A model generated the notes under the pieces. The model saw only the letters and a list, made by a program, of their open reading frames with translations. It searched no databases and was not told where the DNA came from. 64,000 nt of DNA from JANJUB01 sp964586225 (lineage in GTDB: Bacteria; Armatimonadota; Fimbriimonadia; Fimbriimonadales; Fimbriimonadaceae): assembly GCA_964586225.1 (NCBI GenBank), contig CAZPHD010000001.1:1-64000 (forward strand). The letters are read 5' to 3'. Positions 45,126 to 54,648 of the stretch are shown here, piece by piece. Position numbers and translations under genes: made by a program. Position 1 is the first letter of the stretch. Each line of letters opens with the position of its first letter.

Positions 45126-47375
45126 GTGGACGAGCCAACCTTCGTCGAGGCGATGAGCCGGTTCGCCGAGCAAATCGCTTACGTCGATGAACTCCCCGCT
45201 CGGAGCGCCAAGCACCTCCAACCGGAATCCGAACTTCATCCACGCGTCATCGAACGACTCGAAACTCAAGGACGCTGGCCGCTCTACACCCACCAGGCCA
45301 TGGCCTACGACGCTGCCCAACGCGGCGAAGACGTCCTCCTCGTCACCGGTACGGCGAGCGGCAAGACGCTGGGCTACCACCTGCCGACCGTTCAGGCCTG
45401 GCTCACCGAACCCAGCGTGCGAGCGCTGTACCTCTTTCCCACCAAGGCTCTAGCCCAAGACCAAGTCGGCAGATTCAACGACTTGGCCAAGGGACTCGGC
45501 ATCCGGGCCTCAACCTATGATGGCGACACGCCCCAAAGTCAGCGAAGTGCGATTCGGCGAGGTGCGGATGTCGTGCTCACGAACCCCGACATGCTTCACA
45601 TCGGCATCTTGCCGTCGCACGAACTGTGGGCGACGTTTCTGAAGCGACTCCGCTACATTGTCATCGACGAGATGCACACCTATCGGGGGGTGTTTGGCTC
45701 GCATGTTGGCAATGTCATCCGTCGGCTGCTACGACTTTGCGAGTGGCACCAGAATCGGCCGCAGATCATTGCCTGCACGGCGACGATCGGCAATCCGCAG
45801 CAGGTGTTTCGGCAACTTACGGGGCGCAGTCCGACGATCATTGACGATGACGGCTCGCCACAATCGCCGCGCGTATTCGTGTTTTGGAATCCGCCCATGC
45901 TCGATTCCAACACGCGCGCCAGCGCGAACATGGCGACCTCGGAGATCATGGCCACGCTCCTCGAGTCGGGGCAACGCGTGATGTCGTTTTGCCGAGCGAG
46001 AGTAAGCACGGAGCTTGTTCTGCGATCCACCCGCGAGAGGCTGAGTCGAGGCTCGATGGACCCCAGCGTCGTCGAGAGCTACAGGGCGGGCTACACCCCT
46101 AAAGAGCGGCGGCAGATCGAGAAGTCACTCTTCAAGGGGGAGCTTAGGGGGTTGGTGGCGACCAATGCGATGGAGCTCGGCGTTGATGTGGGCGGCTTGG
46201 ATGTGGTCGTGATGAATGGCTATCCGGGCACCGTTTCCAGCTTTTGGCAACAATCCGGTCGTGCGGGGCGCGGTCCCAATCCAGGCCTTGCTATCATGGT
46301 CGCCCGTGACGATCCTCTCGAACAGTTCCTGATTCGCAATCCTGAGCAGATCCTTGATCGCGCCGTCGAAAGTGTTGCGCTAGATCCTGAGAATCCCACC
46401 ATTCTTACCGACCAACTCCGTTGTGCAGCGCACGAGCGCCCACTCGGCGTGTCGGAGATCGAGCTGTTTGGCGAATCGGCTCTCGAACTTGCCGAGGGCC
46501 TCGACCGGGCCGGTGATTTGCGCTTCCAAGGCGGTCGCTTCTACTATCCCGCTCACGAGTCGCCCGCACGCAATGTGAACATTCGCAGCGCTGGCGGCTC
46601 GGCCGTCACCCTGATGATCGGTAGCGAGGCGCTGGGCTCGATGGAGCGCAGCCGTGCGCTGCAGAACGCCCACGCCGGAGCCGTGTACCTGCATCGTGGG
46701 CAGAGCTACCTCGTGGACGAGCTCGACCTCGCGAACGGCATCGCGAGGGTTCACGCAGAGGAAGTGCCCTACTACACCCAACCGCTCGTGGAGTCGCTGA
46801 TCGAGTGTCTCCGGCAGGATGAACCGTTCGAGATCCCCTTGGGCACGGCGTCGATGGCCCACATCCGGGTCACCGATGCCGTCGTTGGATACAAGCAGAA
46901 GGCGCTTGACGGCGAGCGCGTGCTCGGCCTCTATGAGTTGGACCTTCCCTCGGAAACGTTTGAGACACGAGCGATCCGCTTCGATTTGCCGACCCAGGCG
47001 CCCCCTGATTTTGATCCCACCGATGCTGAGGCTTATCTTGCGGCTATTCACGGCTGCGAGCACGCGCTGATGGCGGTCGCGCCTTTCCTCGCGGGGTGTG
47101 ATCGCGGCGATCTCGGATCGGTATGGTACGGCACGTTTCCCGAAACACTCGCCCCGGCCATCTTCGTGTTTGATCGCGTTCCCGGCGGAGTGGGGTTGGC
47201 CGATCGGCTTGCGGATCAGCGCGTTACCTGGCTGCGCTCAGCATGGCGATTGCTCGACAGTTGTGGCTGCGATGTGGGTTGCCCCGGTTGCCTCTTGAGT
47301 GCGCGTTGCGAAGCCAACAACGAGGTTCTCAGCAAGTCCGGGGCCCGGTTGTTGTTGGGTTTATTGGCAGATTGA
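45126..47375 (+). CDS. mrfA: MrfA-like DEAD/DEAH-box helicase with DUF1998 zinc domain
   Basis: The 749 residues (GTG start, one base after tatC) have helicase motifs VTGTASGKTLGY, LFPTKALAQDQ, VIDEMHTYRG, CTATIGNP, TNAMELGVDVGGLD and QQSGRAGRG. A C-terminal DUF1998-type domain ends in the four-Cys cluster CGCDVGCPGC-x4-RC. This matches YprA/MrfA of Bacillus, a 3'-5' DNA helicase for mitomycin-lesion repair with the nuclease MrfB. No MrfB homologue is adjacent. Confidence 0.88.
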   Translation: MDEPTFVEAMSRFAEQIAYVDELPARSAKHLQPESELHPRVIERLETQGRWPLYTHQAMAYDAAQRGEDVLLVTGTASGKTLGYHLPTVQAWLTEPSVRALYLFPTKALAQDQVGRFNDLAKGLGIRASTYDGDTPQSQRSAIRRGADVVLTNPDMLHIGILPSHELWATFLKRLRYIVIDEMHTYRGVFGSHVGNVIRRLLRLCEWHQNRPQIIACTATIGNPQQVFRQLTGRSPTIIDDDGSPQSPRVFVFWNPPMLDSNTRASANMATSEIMATLLESGQRVMSFCRARVSTELVLRSTRERLSRGSMDPSVVESYRAGYTPKERRQIEKSLFKGELRGLVATNAMELGVDVGGLDVVVMNGYPGTVSSFWQQSGRAGRGPNPGLAIMVARDDPLEQFLIRNPEQILDRAVESVALDPENPTILTDQLRCAAHERPLGVSEIELFGESALELAEGLDRAGDLRFQGGRFYYPAHESPARNVNIRSAGGSAVTLMIGSEALGSMERSRALQNAHAGAVYLHRGQSYLVDELDLANGIARVHAEEVPYYTQPLVESLIECLRQDEPFEIPLGTASMAHIRVTDAVVGYKQKALDGERVLGLYELDLPSETFETRAIRFDLPTQAPPDFDPTDAEAYLAAIHGCEHALMAVAPFLAGCDRGDLGSVWYGTFPETLAPAIFVFDRVPGGVGLADRLADQRVTWLRSAWRLLDSCGCDVGCPGCLLSARCEANNEVLSKSGARLLLGLLAD

Positions 47376-47403
47376 CTGGAGTTCAGGCCGGTATCCTCGC
47401 TCA

Positions 47404-49173
47404 ATGCACGAGACCCATCTGATCGCAATCATCAGTGCGGGCATGGGCTTGGCCTTCATTTTTGGGTTGCTCGCCTCTCGACTAAAGCTTCCTCTACTCG
47501 TGGGTTACCTGGCCGCGGGGTTGATGGTTGGCCCGTTCACGCCTGGCTTTGTTGCAGACAAAGGGCTCGCCACCCAGATCTCGGAGATCGGTGTCTGTCT
47601 GCTGATGTTTGGCGTGGGGTTGCACTTTTCGATCCGCGACTTGTTGTCCGTAAAGAACATTGCGATCCCAGGCGCAATCGCCCAGATTTTCGTCGCGACG
47701 TTGCTGGGCTTTGGGGTCACGCGGCTTTGGGGTTGGTCGGTTCCCGCGGGCCTCGTGTTTGGACTCTGCCTCTCGGTGGCGAGCACAGTCGTGCTCTTGC
47801 GGGCACTCGCCGAGCGCGGCGAGCTCGAAACGATCAACGGTCGTATTGCCGTTGGCTGGCTCATTGTCGAGGATCTCGTCACCGTGATCGCGTTGGTTGC
47901 GATGCCCGTCATCGCCGGGGCGATGAATCCCGACGCGGACGCCCAAGGTGGGGTGGCGACCACCTTGTTGCTCACATTCCTTAAGGTTGTGTGCTTCGTC
48001 GGCCTGATGCTCATCGTCGGCAAGCGGCTCATTCCGTCGATCCTCGGGCGCGTGGTTCGGAGCGGTTCCAAGGAGTTGTTTACGGTTGGAGTGCTGGCGA
48101 TCGCGCTCGGCATTGCGTTCGGCGCGGCCGCGTTGTTTGGAGTGTCGCCCGCGTTGGGAGCGTTCTTTGCCGGCGTGGTGCTCAGCGAATCGGACTTGGC
48201 GTATCAAGCCGGAGCCGAGACGCGCCCGGTGCAGGACGCCTTCACCGTCTTGTTCTTCGTGTCGATTGGGATGTTGTTCAATCCGTCGGTGCTCCTGACC
48301 CATCCCTTACACTTGGTTGCGGCCCTGGCGATTGTCATGGTCGGCAAATCGCTTGCCGCGCTTGCGATCGTGATGCTTTTCAAGTTTCCGGCCGCAACCG
48401 CGCTCCTCATATCGGCAAGCCTCGCCCAGATCGGTGAGTTCTCATTCGTGCTCGTCGCGATGGGTATTCAGCTCAACATGATGCCGCCCGAAGCGCTGAG
48501 CATCGTTGTGGCGACGGCGATCCTATCCATCGGATTGAATCCTGCGGTCTTCAAGAGCCTTGATCCGATCAAGCAGTTCGCGAAGCGCAATCCTCGATTC
48601 GCAAAGGCGCTGAGCACCCGCAACCGACGGGCCGCCCGCTTGGCGGATATCGAAACCGATGAACTCAGGGACCACGTGGTGCTGGTTGGGTTTGGCGGGG
48701 TTGGACAAACGATCGCCAAGGCTCTCGTGGCCGAGCACATCACCTTTTCAGTGATCGAACAAGACCCCGATAGTTTCGATCTTGCTGCAAGTCGAGGTTG
48801 CGGATCCGTGTTTGGCGACGCCGCTCGCGACGAGATTCTCAAGCATGCGGGGGTCAAGAACGCGAAAATGCTTGTGCTCGCACTCCCCGCTAACGCGGCA
48901 ACGCATGAGATTATTAACGTGGCGCGTAAGCTCAATCCCGGGATTCTGGTTAGCGTGCGCACGCACGACGCCTCCGAGGCGGCCAAGGTCCACAGCTACG
49001 GCGTTGATCATGTGGTGGCCGCCGAGCTTGAACTCGCGCTTGAGATGGCCCACCATGTGATCAAGTCCTATGATCGTAGCCTTGAACGAGCGGATGGCAC
49101 GATTAACGAACTGCGGGGTGGCGAACTCGACGACATCGTGCGCCAATCTGAGAATCGCGTGCATCCCGCATAA
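47404..49173 (+). CDS. KefB/KefC-like cation:proton antiporter with RCK (TrkA-N) domain
   Basis: The start is ATG 47404 (MHETHLIAIISAG); the frame to 47299 overlaps mrfA. The 589 residues form a CPA2 transporter of 12-13 helices (about 1-390: LPLLVGYLAAGLMVGPFTPGF; VGWLIVEDLVTVIALVAMP; SPALGAFFAGVVLSES) and a Rossmann RCK domain (about 435-560: HVVLVGFGGVGQTIAKALV). It exchanges K+ (or Na+) for H+. The ion cannot be chosen from sequence alone. It lies in line with mrfA and pfkA. Confidence 0.9.
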   Translation: MHETHLIAIISAGMGLAFIFGLLASRLKLPLLVGYLAAGLMVGPFTPGFVADKGLATQISEIGVCLLMFGVGLHFSIRDLLSVKNIAIPGAIAQIFVATLLGFGVTRLWGWSVPAGLVFGLCLSVASTVVLLRALAERGELETINGRIAVGWLIVEDLVTVIALVAMPVIAGAMNPDADAQGGVATTLLLTFLKVVCFVGLMLIVGKRLIPSILGRVVRSGSKELFTVGVLAIALGIAFGAAALFGVSPALGAFFAGVVLSESDLAYQAGAETRPVQDAFTVLFFVSIGMLFNPSVLLTHPLHLVAALAIVMVGKSLAALAIVMLFKFPAATALLISASLAQIGEFSFVLVAMGIQLNMMPPEALSIVVATAILSIGLNPAVFKSLDPIKQFAKRNPRFAKALSTRNRRAARLADIETDELRDHVVLVGFGGVGQTIAKALVAEHITFSVIEQDPDSFDLAASRGCGSVFGDAARDEILKHAGVKNAKMLVLALPANAATHEIINVARKLNPGILVSVRTHDASEAAKVHSYGVDHVVAAELELALEMAHHVIKSYDRSLERADGTINELRGGELDDIVRQSENRVHPA

Positions 49174-49182
49174 TCTGAATCT

Positions 49183-50145
49183 GTGAAGCGAATCGGAGTC
49201 ATTACCAGCGGCGGCGACGCGCCTGGCATGAACGCGGCCATCCGGGCCGTCGTGCGCGCGGCCATTGGTCGTGGGGTCAGCGTGGTCGGCTTCACCCATG
49301 GTTATGAGGGTGTCATTGACAACGAGGCGATGCCGCTTGATTCGACCAGCGTGGGCGGCATCATCAGCCGCGGCGGCACGATGCTCCGCAGTGCGCGCAG
49401 TAAGACGTTCATGACCGAAGATGGGCGTGATCGCGCGGTAGGCGTGTTGCGAAGTCACGACATCGAGGGTCTGGTGGTGATCGGCGGTGACGGATCGCTC
49501 CGCGGTGCGCTTGCGCTGCACGACGAGTTTGGGTTCCCGGTGATGGGCGTGCCGGGCTCGATCGACAACGACATTTCTGGAACGGACTTCTCGATTGGAT
49601 TTGACACGGCGGTTAACGCGGCGCTGGAAGCGATAGACCGGGTGCGCGACACGGCCTATAGCCACGAGCGCATCTTCGTGATCGAGGTGATGGGTCGGCA
49701 CAATGGATTCATCGCCCTGGAGGCGGGCTTGGCCGGTGGCGCGGAGGCGATTCTCATTCCGGAAGTGCCTTATTCGCTGTTCGAGATTTGCTCGGATATG
49801 AAGAGGGCGGCCGAGCGCGGCAAGAAGAGCTCAATCATCATCGTCGCTGAAGGGGCGGCTCGAGCGAGTGACATCAAGGACTTCATCGAGAAGAACACCG
49901 GCTTCGAAGCGCGGCAGATGGTGCTCGGGCACATGCAGCGCGGCGGTAGCCCAACGGCCTTCGACCGGGTGCTGGCCTTGCGACTGGGTGCCCTGGCGGC
50001 GAATCGCCTCATCAGCGGGTATACGGGCGAGATGGTGGGGGTGGACGGCGTGAAGCTGGTCAGCCATCCACTCTCGTATGTGTTGAGCACGGAGCGCGCG
50101 ATTGATCCTGAAAAGCTCCTGCTCGCCGGCGTTATGGCGCAGTGA
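49183..50145 (+). CDS. pfkA: ATP-dependent 6-phosphofructokinase
   Basis: The 320 residues (GTG start) carry ITSGGDAPGMNAAIR, IGGDGSLRGAL, GVPGSIDNDISGTDFSIGFDTA, VIEVMGRHNGFIA and LGHMQRGGSPTAFDR. Gly at both diagnostic sites (GGDGS and PGSIDND) marks the ATP-using rather than the PPi-using form. It phosphorylates fructose 6-phosphate in glycolysis. It ends the run of plus-strand genes that begins at 42824. Confidence 0.96.
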   Translation: MKRIGVITSGGDAPGMNAAIRAVVRAAIGRGVSVVGFTHGYEGVIDNEAMPLDSTSVGGIISRGGTMLRSARSKTFMTEDGRDRAVGVLRSHDIEGLVVIGGDGSLRGALALHDEFGFPVMGVPGSIDNDISGTDFSIGFDTAVNAALEAIDRVRDTAYSHERIFVIEVMGRHNGFIALEAGLAGGAEAILIPEVPYSLFEICSDMKRAAERGKKSSIIIVAEGAARASDIKDFIEKNTGFEARQMVLGHMQRGGSPTAFDRVLALRLGALAANRLISGYTGEMVGVDGVKLVSHPLSYVLSTERAIDPEKLLLAGVMAQ

Positions 50146-50336
50146 GCTCAACTTCGCGAGTTCAAAAGCCGTATCTCTACCTGCTTTGAACCTGAAATCG
50201 ACAAACCTAGCAAAGTTGCCTACAACCAGGTAATTTTACTAGGTTATATCCCAGCAATCTTGCGGAATACAACCTGTGGATGTTAGCAGGGCAGCCCAGG
50301 ATGGGAACGCCCAAGCGATCACGGAGGAAACGCAAC
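50146..50336 (+). promoter_or_regulatory. Flagellin upstream region with inverted repeat
   Basis: This 190-nt stretch is AT-rich for the window. Arms AACCTAG (50204-50210) and CTAGGTT (50239-50245) form a dyad with a 28-nt spacer. I see no convincing sigma-28 (TAAA-N15-GCCGATAA) or sigma-54 site. GGAGG at 50323-50327 is the ribosome-binding site. Confidence 0.4.
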
Positions 50337-51785
50337 ATGTCTTTTCGCGTAAACACAAACGTCTCGGCAATGAACGCTCTTCGCAACGTGACCATGACCG
50401 GTCTCGAGCAGAGCAAGTCGATCAACCGCCTGTCCACGGGCCTTCGCATCAACAGCGCCGCGGATGATCCCGCCGGCCTCATCATCAGCGAGAACTTCCG
50501 CGCCCAGATCCAAAGCCTGGGCCAGGCCGTTCGCAACAACCAGGACGCCATCAACTTCGCCAAGACGGCCGAAGGCGCCCTCGACGAAGTCAACAAGCTG
50601 CTCCGCGACGCTCGGTCACTGGCCATCGCCGCGGGCAACACCGCCACGCTTGACGCCGCGCAGATTCAAGCGAATCAGTCGCAGCTCAACTCCATCGTGT
50701 CCAGTATCACCCGCATCTCGCAGAACACCCAGTTCGGCCAGAAGAAGCTGCTTGATGGCAGCGCGGGCGTTACCGGTGCCGTCACCAACGGCGCCAACTT
50801 CAGCTCGGTCTACCTGACGGGCACCTTCAACGGCGCCGCGCTGACCACCAATGCGGCCATCACCGTTTCGGTGACGGCCGCCGCTGACAAGGCCGTCGTC
50901 GCCTCCCAGGCGTTTGCCTTTGGCACGACGACCATGACGGCGGGTTCGTTCACGATCAACGGCACGACCTTTAACACAACGTCGGCTGACACCGTCAACG
51001 ACGTTCTCACTCGGATCAACAACGCCTCGGCCCAGACGGGTGTCATGGCGCAGTACACAACCGGTGGCGCGATTACGCTGACTCAGGTCAACTACGGCGC
51101 CGCGAACAGAATTGACCTTTCGGACGCCAATGCGGTCCTACTGGCCGCGGCTGGCAGCGCGAGCGATACGGGGAGCGATGCGGCAGCGAGCGTCATCATC
51201 GACACCAACGGCACCACGGCGGGCGGTCTTGCCACCGTCCTGTTCACCGGCGGACGCTTCGGCAACGGTGCGCTCACCCTTACGGACAACGACGGTAATG
51301 CGATCACGCTAACCGAGAATGGCAATGCGGTGGCCTCGAACCTCGCTGGTCAAGTCTCGGTGGGTAGCTCAAGCTTCCAAATCGGCGCGAACTCAGGTCA
51401 AACCACGTCGCTGTCGCTCGGCAACTTCGCGGCGAGCCAACTTGGCAACGGTGCCGTCTCGGGTTTCAATCTGAGCAACATCGACCTAACCACGGCGAGC
51501 GGCGCCAGCGACGCCCTCAAGGTCATCGATCAGGCCATCGCCGAAGTCGCTCGATCTCGCGGTGCCATCGGCAACTTCCAGCGCAATGTCTTGGAGTCGA
51601 ACGTTCGAAGTCTCGGCGTCGCCAAGGAGAACCTGGCCGCGACCGAGTCGACGATCCGCGATACGGACATCGCCGACGAAATGACCACCTTCACTCGGTG
51701 GCAGATCCTCAGCCAGTCGGGCATCTCGGTCCTGGCGCAGGCTAACTCGGCACCCCAAGCCGTTCTATCCCTCTTGCGAGGCTAA
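50337..51785 (+). CDS. fliC: Flagellin
   Basis: The start is MSFRVNTNVSAMNALRN at 50337, 9 nt after GGAGG; upstream codons are noncoding. The 482 residues have the conserved D0/D1 N-terminus (to about 145: RLSTGLRINSAADDPAGLIISENFR), a variable Thr/Ala-rich centre (about 150-370) and the C-terminal D1/D0 block (DALKVIDQAIAEVARSRGAIGNFQRN to AQANSAPQAVLSLLRG). The TLR5-type ring residues near 85-110 are present. It is monocistronic, with no other flagellar gene in the window. Confidence 0.95.
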   Translation: MSFRVNTNVSAMNALRNVTMTGLEQSKSINRLSTGLRINSAADDPAGLIISENFRAQIQSLGQAVRNNQDAINFAKTAEGALDEVNKLLRDARSLAIAAGNTATLDAAQIQANQSQLNSIVSSITRISQNTQFGQKKLLDGSAGVTGAVTNGANFSSVYLTGTFNGAALTTNAAITVSVTAAADKAVVASQAFAFGTTTMTAGSFTINGTTFNTTSADTVNDVLTRINNASAQTGVMAQYTTGGAITLTQVNYGAANRIDLSDANAVLLAAAGSASDTGSDAAASVIIDTNGTTAGGLATVLFTGGRFGNGALTLTDNDGNAITLTENGNAVASNLAGQVSVGSSSFQIGANSGQTTSLSLGNFAASQLGNGAVSGFNLSNIDLTTASGASDALKVIDQAIAEVARSRGAIGNFQRNVLESNVRSLGVAKENLAATESTIRDTDIADEMTTFTRWQILSQSGISVLAQANSAPQAVLSLLRG

Positions 51786-51805
51786 TCGCTTAGCAACATC
51801 CAAGC

Positions 51806-51844
51806 AGCCGCCGCCCGCAAGGGTAGGCGGCTCGCCCGCGTTTT
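51806..51844 (+). terminator. Probable terminator after flagellin
   Basis: Stem AGCCGCC (51806-51812) with GGCGGCT (51826-51832) encloses a 13-nt loop that can form an inner CCC/GGG pair, followed by CGCCCGCGTTTT. The T run is offset by 8 nt, so the assignment is moderate. Confidence 0.5.
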
Positions 51845-51850
51845 GAAAGA

Positions 51851-52711
51851 TCAGGATGACTCGATCTTCAAACGTATGGCCCTAAGATGTCCCAGTCCCT
51901 TGACCGCGAGTTCAAGCAACTCGGCATTGAGATAAGCACCGAAAAGGATGGCTAAGGCATAGATCGCTCCGGCCAACAGCAAGACGAGCCCACCAAGGAC
52001 GCCATCATAGGAGCCCACGAGTCCAGAAACTGGACCGAGCGGTATCGAAGGGCCTAGCCCAGAAACCAAGCCAGCTCCAGCAGACGGCATCAATATCGCT
52101 ACGACAGCGGCAGCAGTGACCGTTCCAAGAACCAAAACGAAGGCGACTTCGCCGAATGTCCGGATCAGGAGGCTAGCTAGTTTGAGCAAGGGAGTGTCAG
52201 CAACATCTGACTTCAATACATGCCCACCTCGAATCCAGAGAATCTGGATGTTCCAGATGTAAGCCCACACGATGATGAGGAGGCCAATCAAAACCGCCAA
52301 CACTCCGAGCCCTTCGACCCCGCTAAAGAAGTCGCCAATTTTGACTAGCCCAATCACCAAGGCCAGTCCCATCAGCACAGCGAGGACCCTCATCACTGCG
52401 CCGACGAGTTGGTTGAAGAGTGAACCAGTTTCCAACCACCCGAGGAATCGGGCCGGAGACAAGAAGCTCTGTACGGTACCCCAGTTCACGTTCTCCGTCC
52501 GAAAACTTGTCATCGGCGGGCTTGTTTGTGGTGCCGCCTCATCAAAGAGACCCTGTAAAGTCCGAGCTTCGATCTCCGACTCGGTGCCAGCGTGAATCAG
52601 CTTGGTCCCAGGCTTCACCCTCTTCTGTGTAACCCAGGACTTCAACGTATCGATGTCAGCGGGGCCGAATCTTTGGCCTTCCGGCCCTACAACGTAATAC
52701 TTCTCTTCCAT
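51851..52711 (-). CDS. GYF-domain (DUF4339) multi-pass membrane protein
   Basis: The start MEEKYYVVGPEGQRFGP at 52711 is preferred because GGTAGGACAG precedes it; ATG 52720 overlaps the upstream stop. The 286 residues form a GYF_2 domain (about 5-45), a linker and four to five membrane helices (about 95-270). GYF_2 proteins are common in Planctomycetes and Armatimonadota with no defined role. It runs in line with the next gene. Confidence 0.7.
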   Translation of the reverse strand: MEEKYYVVGPEGQRFGPADIDTLKSWVTQKRVKPGTKLIHAGTESEIEARTLQGLFDEAAPQTSPPMTSFRTENVNWGTVQSFLSPARFLGWLETGSLFNQLVGAVMRVLAVLMGLALVIGLVKIGDFFSGVEGLGVLAVLIGLLIIVWAYIWNIQILWIRGGHVLKSDVADTPLLKLASLLIRTFGEVAFVLVLGTVTAAAVVAILMPSAGAGLVSGLGPSIPLGPVSGLVGSYDGVLGGLVLLLAGAIYALAILFGAYLNAELLELAVKGLGHLRAIRLKIESS

Positions 52712-52716
52712 CTGTC

Positions 52717-53829
52717 CTACCATCTCCCTGCGTGAGTCCAAATCTTCGTGAACAGTTCGCTGTAGCTCCTTTCAGAATCAGCGCGCCGACTTACGAGAAT
52801 GGCGTAATCAACGCCCTTATGATTAAAGTAAACAATGCCACGCTTGTGCATCGGTGCACCGTCCCTTGATATTTCGAAATTCCAGATAACGCCATTCTTA
52901 AATGCCTGCTTGCCTGTTCGCCAGTTCGTTCTTCGGTATCGATATCGGCTAGAATTTTTGAAGCCTTGCTCGAGCTTGAGTACACTATCTTCGAGCGACG
53001 TGGTGCGGCTACTTCGGTTGATGTCAACCTTGATATAAGCCTCGTCTTGCGGGCCCTCCCATCGATAAGATTCGATGCCTGAGCCGTTATCGGGAGTGTG
53101 CGTCGCCTTCCAGCCCGCCGGCACCAGCATGGACTGCCCATTAACAATCTCAGATGTGAGCTCACCTGTAGACTCTGCATTGGTTGCGACGGGAGTAATC
53201 TCATCGCGGTATGGCGTTGCATAGCGCAGCCCGTCGAGTTCTGGCGAAGTTTGCACCCAACGTGCGCTACCATCAACGAAGGCCACTACACGCTCACCAG
53301 TTGGCCAGACAGGGCCGATGACGAGCGGTTCAGTTGATGGATCCTTGACAGCAGATGCTGAGTAGCCAGCGAGACGCCTGTTTAAAGCGAACTCACTCCC
53401 GTCTAGTTGCGACTGGGTGAGCTGGCGATTCTTCAAGTAGGGATCCAGAAGATCAAGGTCTTCAATTTGGTGCGGGAACATGTCGTCGTAGTCCGCCAAA
53501 TAGATCATGATGCCTGTTGCGACCTGCTTAGCACGCTGGATCTCAATCTGCCTTGGATCAGGTGCAGGTGGCGAGTCCTCAACTGGCGAGACCAGAGCCT
53601 GCTCAGAGTTAGGCGGCGATGTCGTGCCCTGATCCGCCGAACGCGCCCCGTTGCGACTCAGAAGCTTTGGTGCTGAGAGGAAAGTTGCGACGAGAACCAG
53701 ACATAGGACGCCAGCAATCCATATTGGAAAAGTCGAGTTTCGGCCTTCTATGGGTGGGGCATCCTCAATAACCGGAGGCGCGTCGTCCTCTAACTGCGGA
53801 GGCAAGTCGTTGCTAGCAGTATCAGACAT
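52717..53829 (-). CDS. DUF1559-like membrane-anchored protein
   Basis: The real start is MSDTASNDLPP (53829); the frame to 54219 overlaps the divergent DUF554 gene. The 370 residues show an acidic cytoplasmic N-tail, one membrane helix (about 33-52), then a DUF1559-like segment (YLADYDDMFPHQIEDLDLL; ERVVAFVDGSARWVQTS) as in prepilin-derived proteins. A second beta domain ends the protein. It lacks a prepilin leader, so it is a non-pilin relative. It is expressed with the GYF gene. Confidence 0.65.
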   Translation of the reverse strand: MSDTASNDLPPQLEDDAPPVIEDAPPIEGRNSTFPIWIAGVLCLVLVATFLSAPKLLSRNGARSADQGTTSPPNSEQALVSPVEDSPPAPDPRQIEIQRAKQVATGIMIYLADYDDMFPHQIEDLDLLDPYLKNRQLTQSQLDGSEFALNRRLAGYSASAVKDPSTEPLVIGPVWPTGERVVAFVDGSARWVQTSPELDGLRYATPYRDEITPVATNAESTGELTSEIVNGQSMLVPAGWKATHTPDNGSGIESYRWEGPQDEAYIKVDINRSSRTTSLEDSVLKLEQGFKNSSRYRYRRTNWRTGKQAFKNGVIWNFEISRDGAPMHKRGIVYFNHKGVDYAILVSRRADSERSYSELFTKIWTHAGRW

Positions 53830-53937
53830 GGCCGCATCGTACCCGCGGCGAAACGCGATTTTGCAAGGATCTTTACAAGTAGGGCACGATGGAGCCTGTA
53901 AAATGATCAAACGGCGTTTTGGGGGTAACGTCCTCGC

Positions 53938-54648
53938 GTGCTTCCCCGCGGAACCCTGCTCAACACGGCCACCGTCGCCATCGGAGGGCTCATCGGATGG
54001 GCGGCCGGCGCGCGGATCCCCGCAAGCTACCAAGAACTCGTCTTCGCCGGACTCGGCATCGTGACCCTCGGCCTTGGCTTCAAGATGCTCCTGGGCAGCA
54101 AGAATATTCTGATCGTCGCCGCCGCGATCGCCCTCGGCGGGATGCTCGGGATGGCGATCGGCATCCAAGACGCGCTCGGCCATCTTGCGACCTGGATGAA
54201 GATCCAACTCGGTGCCCAAGACGACGCCGGGTTTGTCGACATCATGATCACCACGAGCGTGCTCTTCTGTGTGGGACCGATGACGCTACTGGGTTGCATG
54301 CAGGACCGCCTTGAGAAGCGGATTGAACTCCTCGCGTTGAAATCCACGATGGACGGCGTTGCGTCAATCTTCTTCGCGGTGAAGTCGGGCCCAGCCGTGT
54401 TGGCGACCGCGGTCGTCGTCTTGGTCTTCCAGTCTCTTCTGACCATTTGCGCCAAGCCACTCCAGCCGGTGGGCGAAGACGAGGAACTCCTTGCCGAGCT
54501 GAGCGCCGCCGGTGGCGTGATGTTGGTGGGTACGGGGCTTGGGTTGTTGGCGATCAAGGCCATCCCGGTGGCGAACTTCCTGCCCGCCCTCATGCTTGCT
54601 CCCGTTTTCGTGTTGGTCGGACGACGGGTTAAACTCGGTAAGGCATGA
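53938..54648 (+). CDS. DUF554 membrane protein (YdfK/YqgA family)
   Basis: The 236 residues start at GTG 53938 with RGTLLNTATVAIGGLIGWAAGARIP, and contain the block FCVGPMTLLGCMQDRL and the glycine-rich helices of DUF554 (seven segments). The role is unknown in all bacteria. It overlaps the MscS gene by 4 nt (ATGATG), so the two are translated together. Confidence 0.88.
   Translation: MLPRGTLLNTATVAIGGLIGWAAGARIPASYQELVFAGLGIVTLGLGFKMLLGSKNILIVAAAIALGGMLGMAIGIQDALGHLATWMKIQLGAQDDAGFVDIMITTSVLFCVGPMTLLGCMQDRLEKRIELLALKSTMDGVASIFFAVKSGPAVLATAVVVLVFQSLLTICAKPLQPVGEDEELLAELSAAGGVMLVGTGLGLLAIKAIPVANFLPALMLAPVFVLVGRRVKLGKA

Noticed and set aside
53830..54219. N-terminal extension of the DUF1559-like gene
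   Set aside because: It overlaps the DUF554 gene on the other strand, with low-complexity charged sequence typical of a shadow frame.
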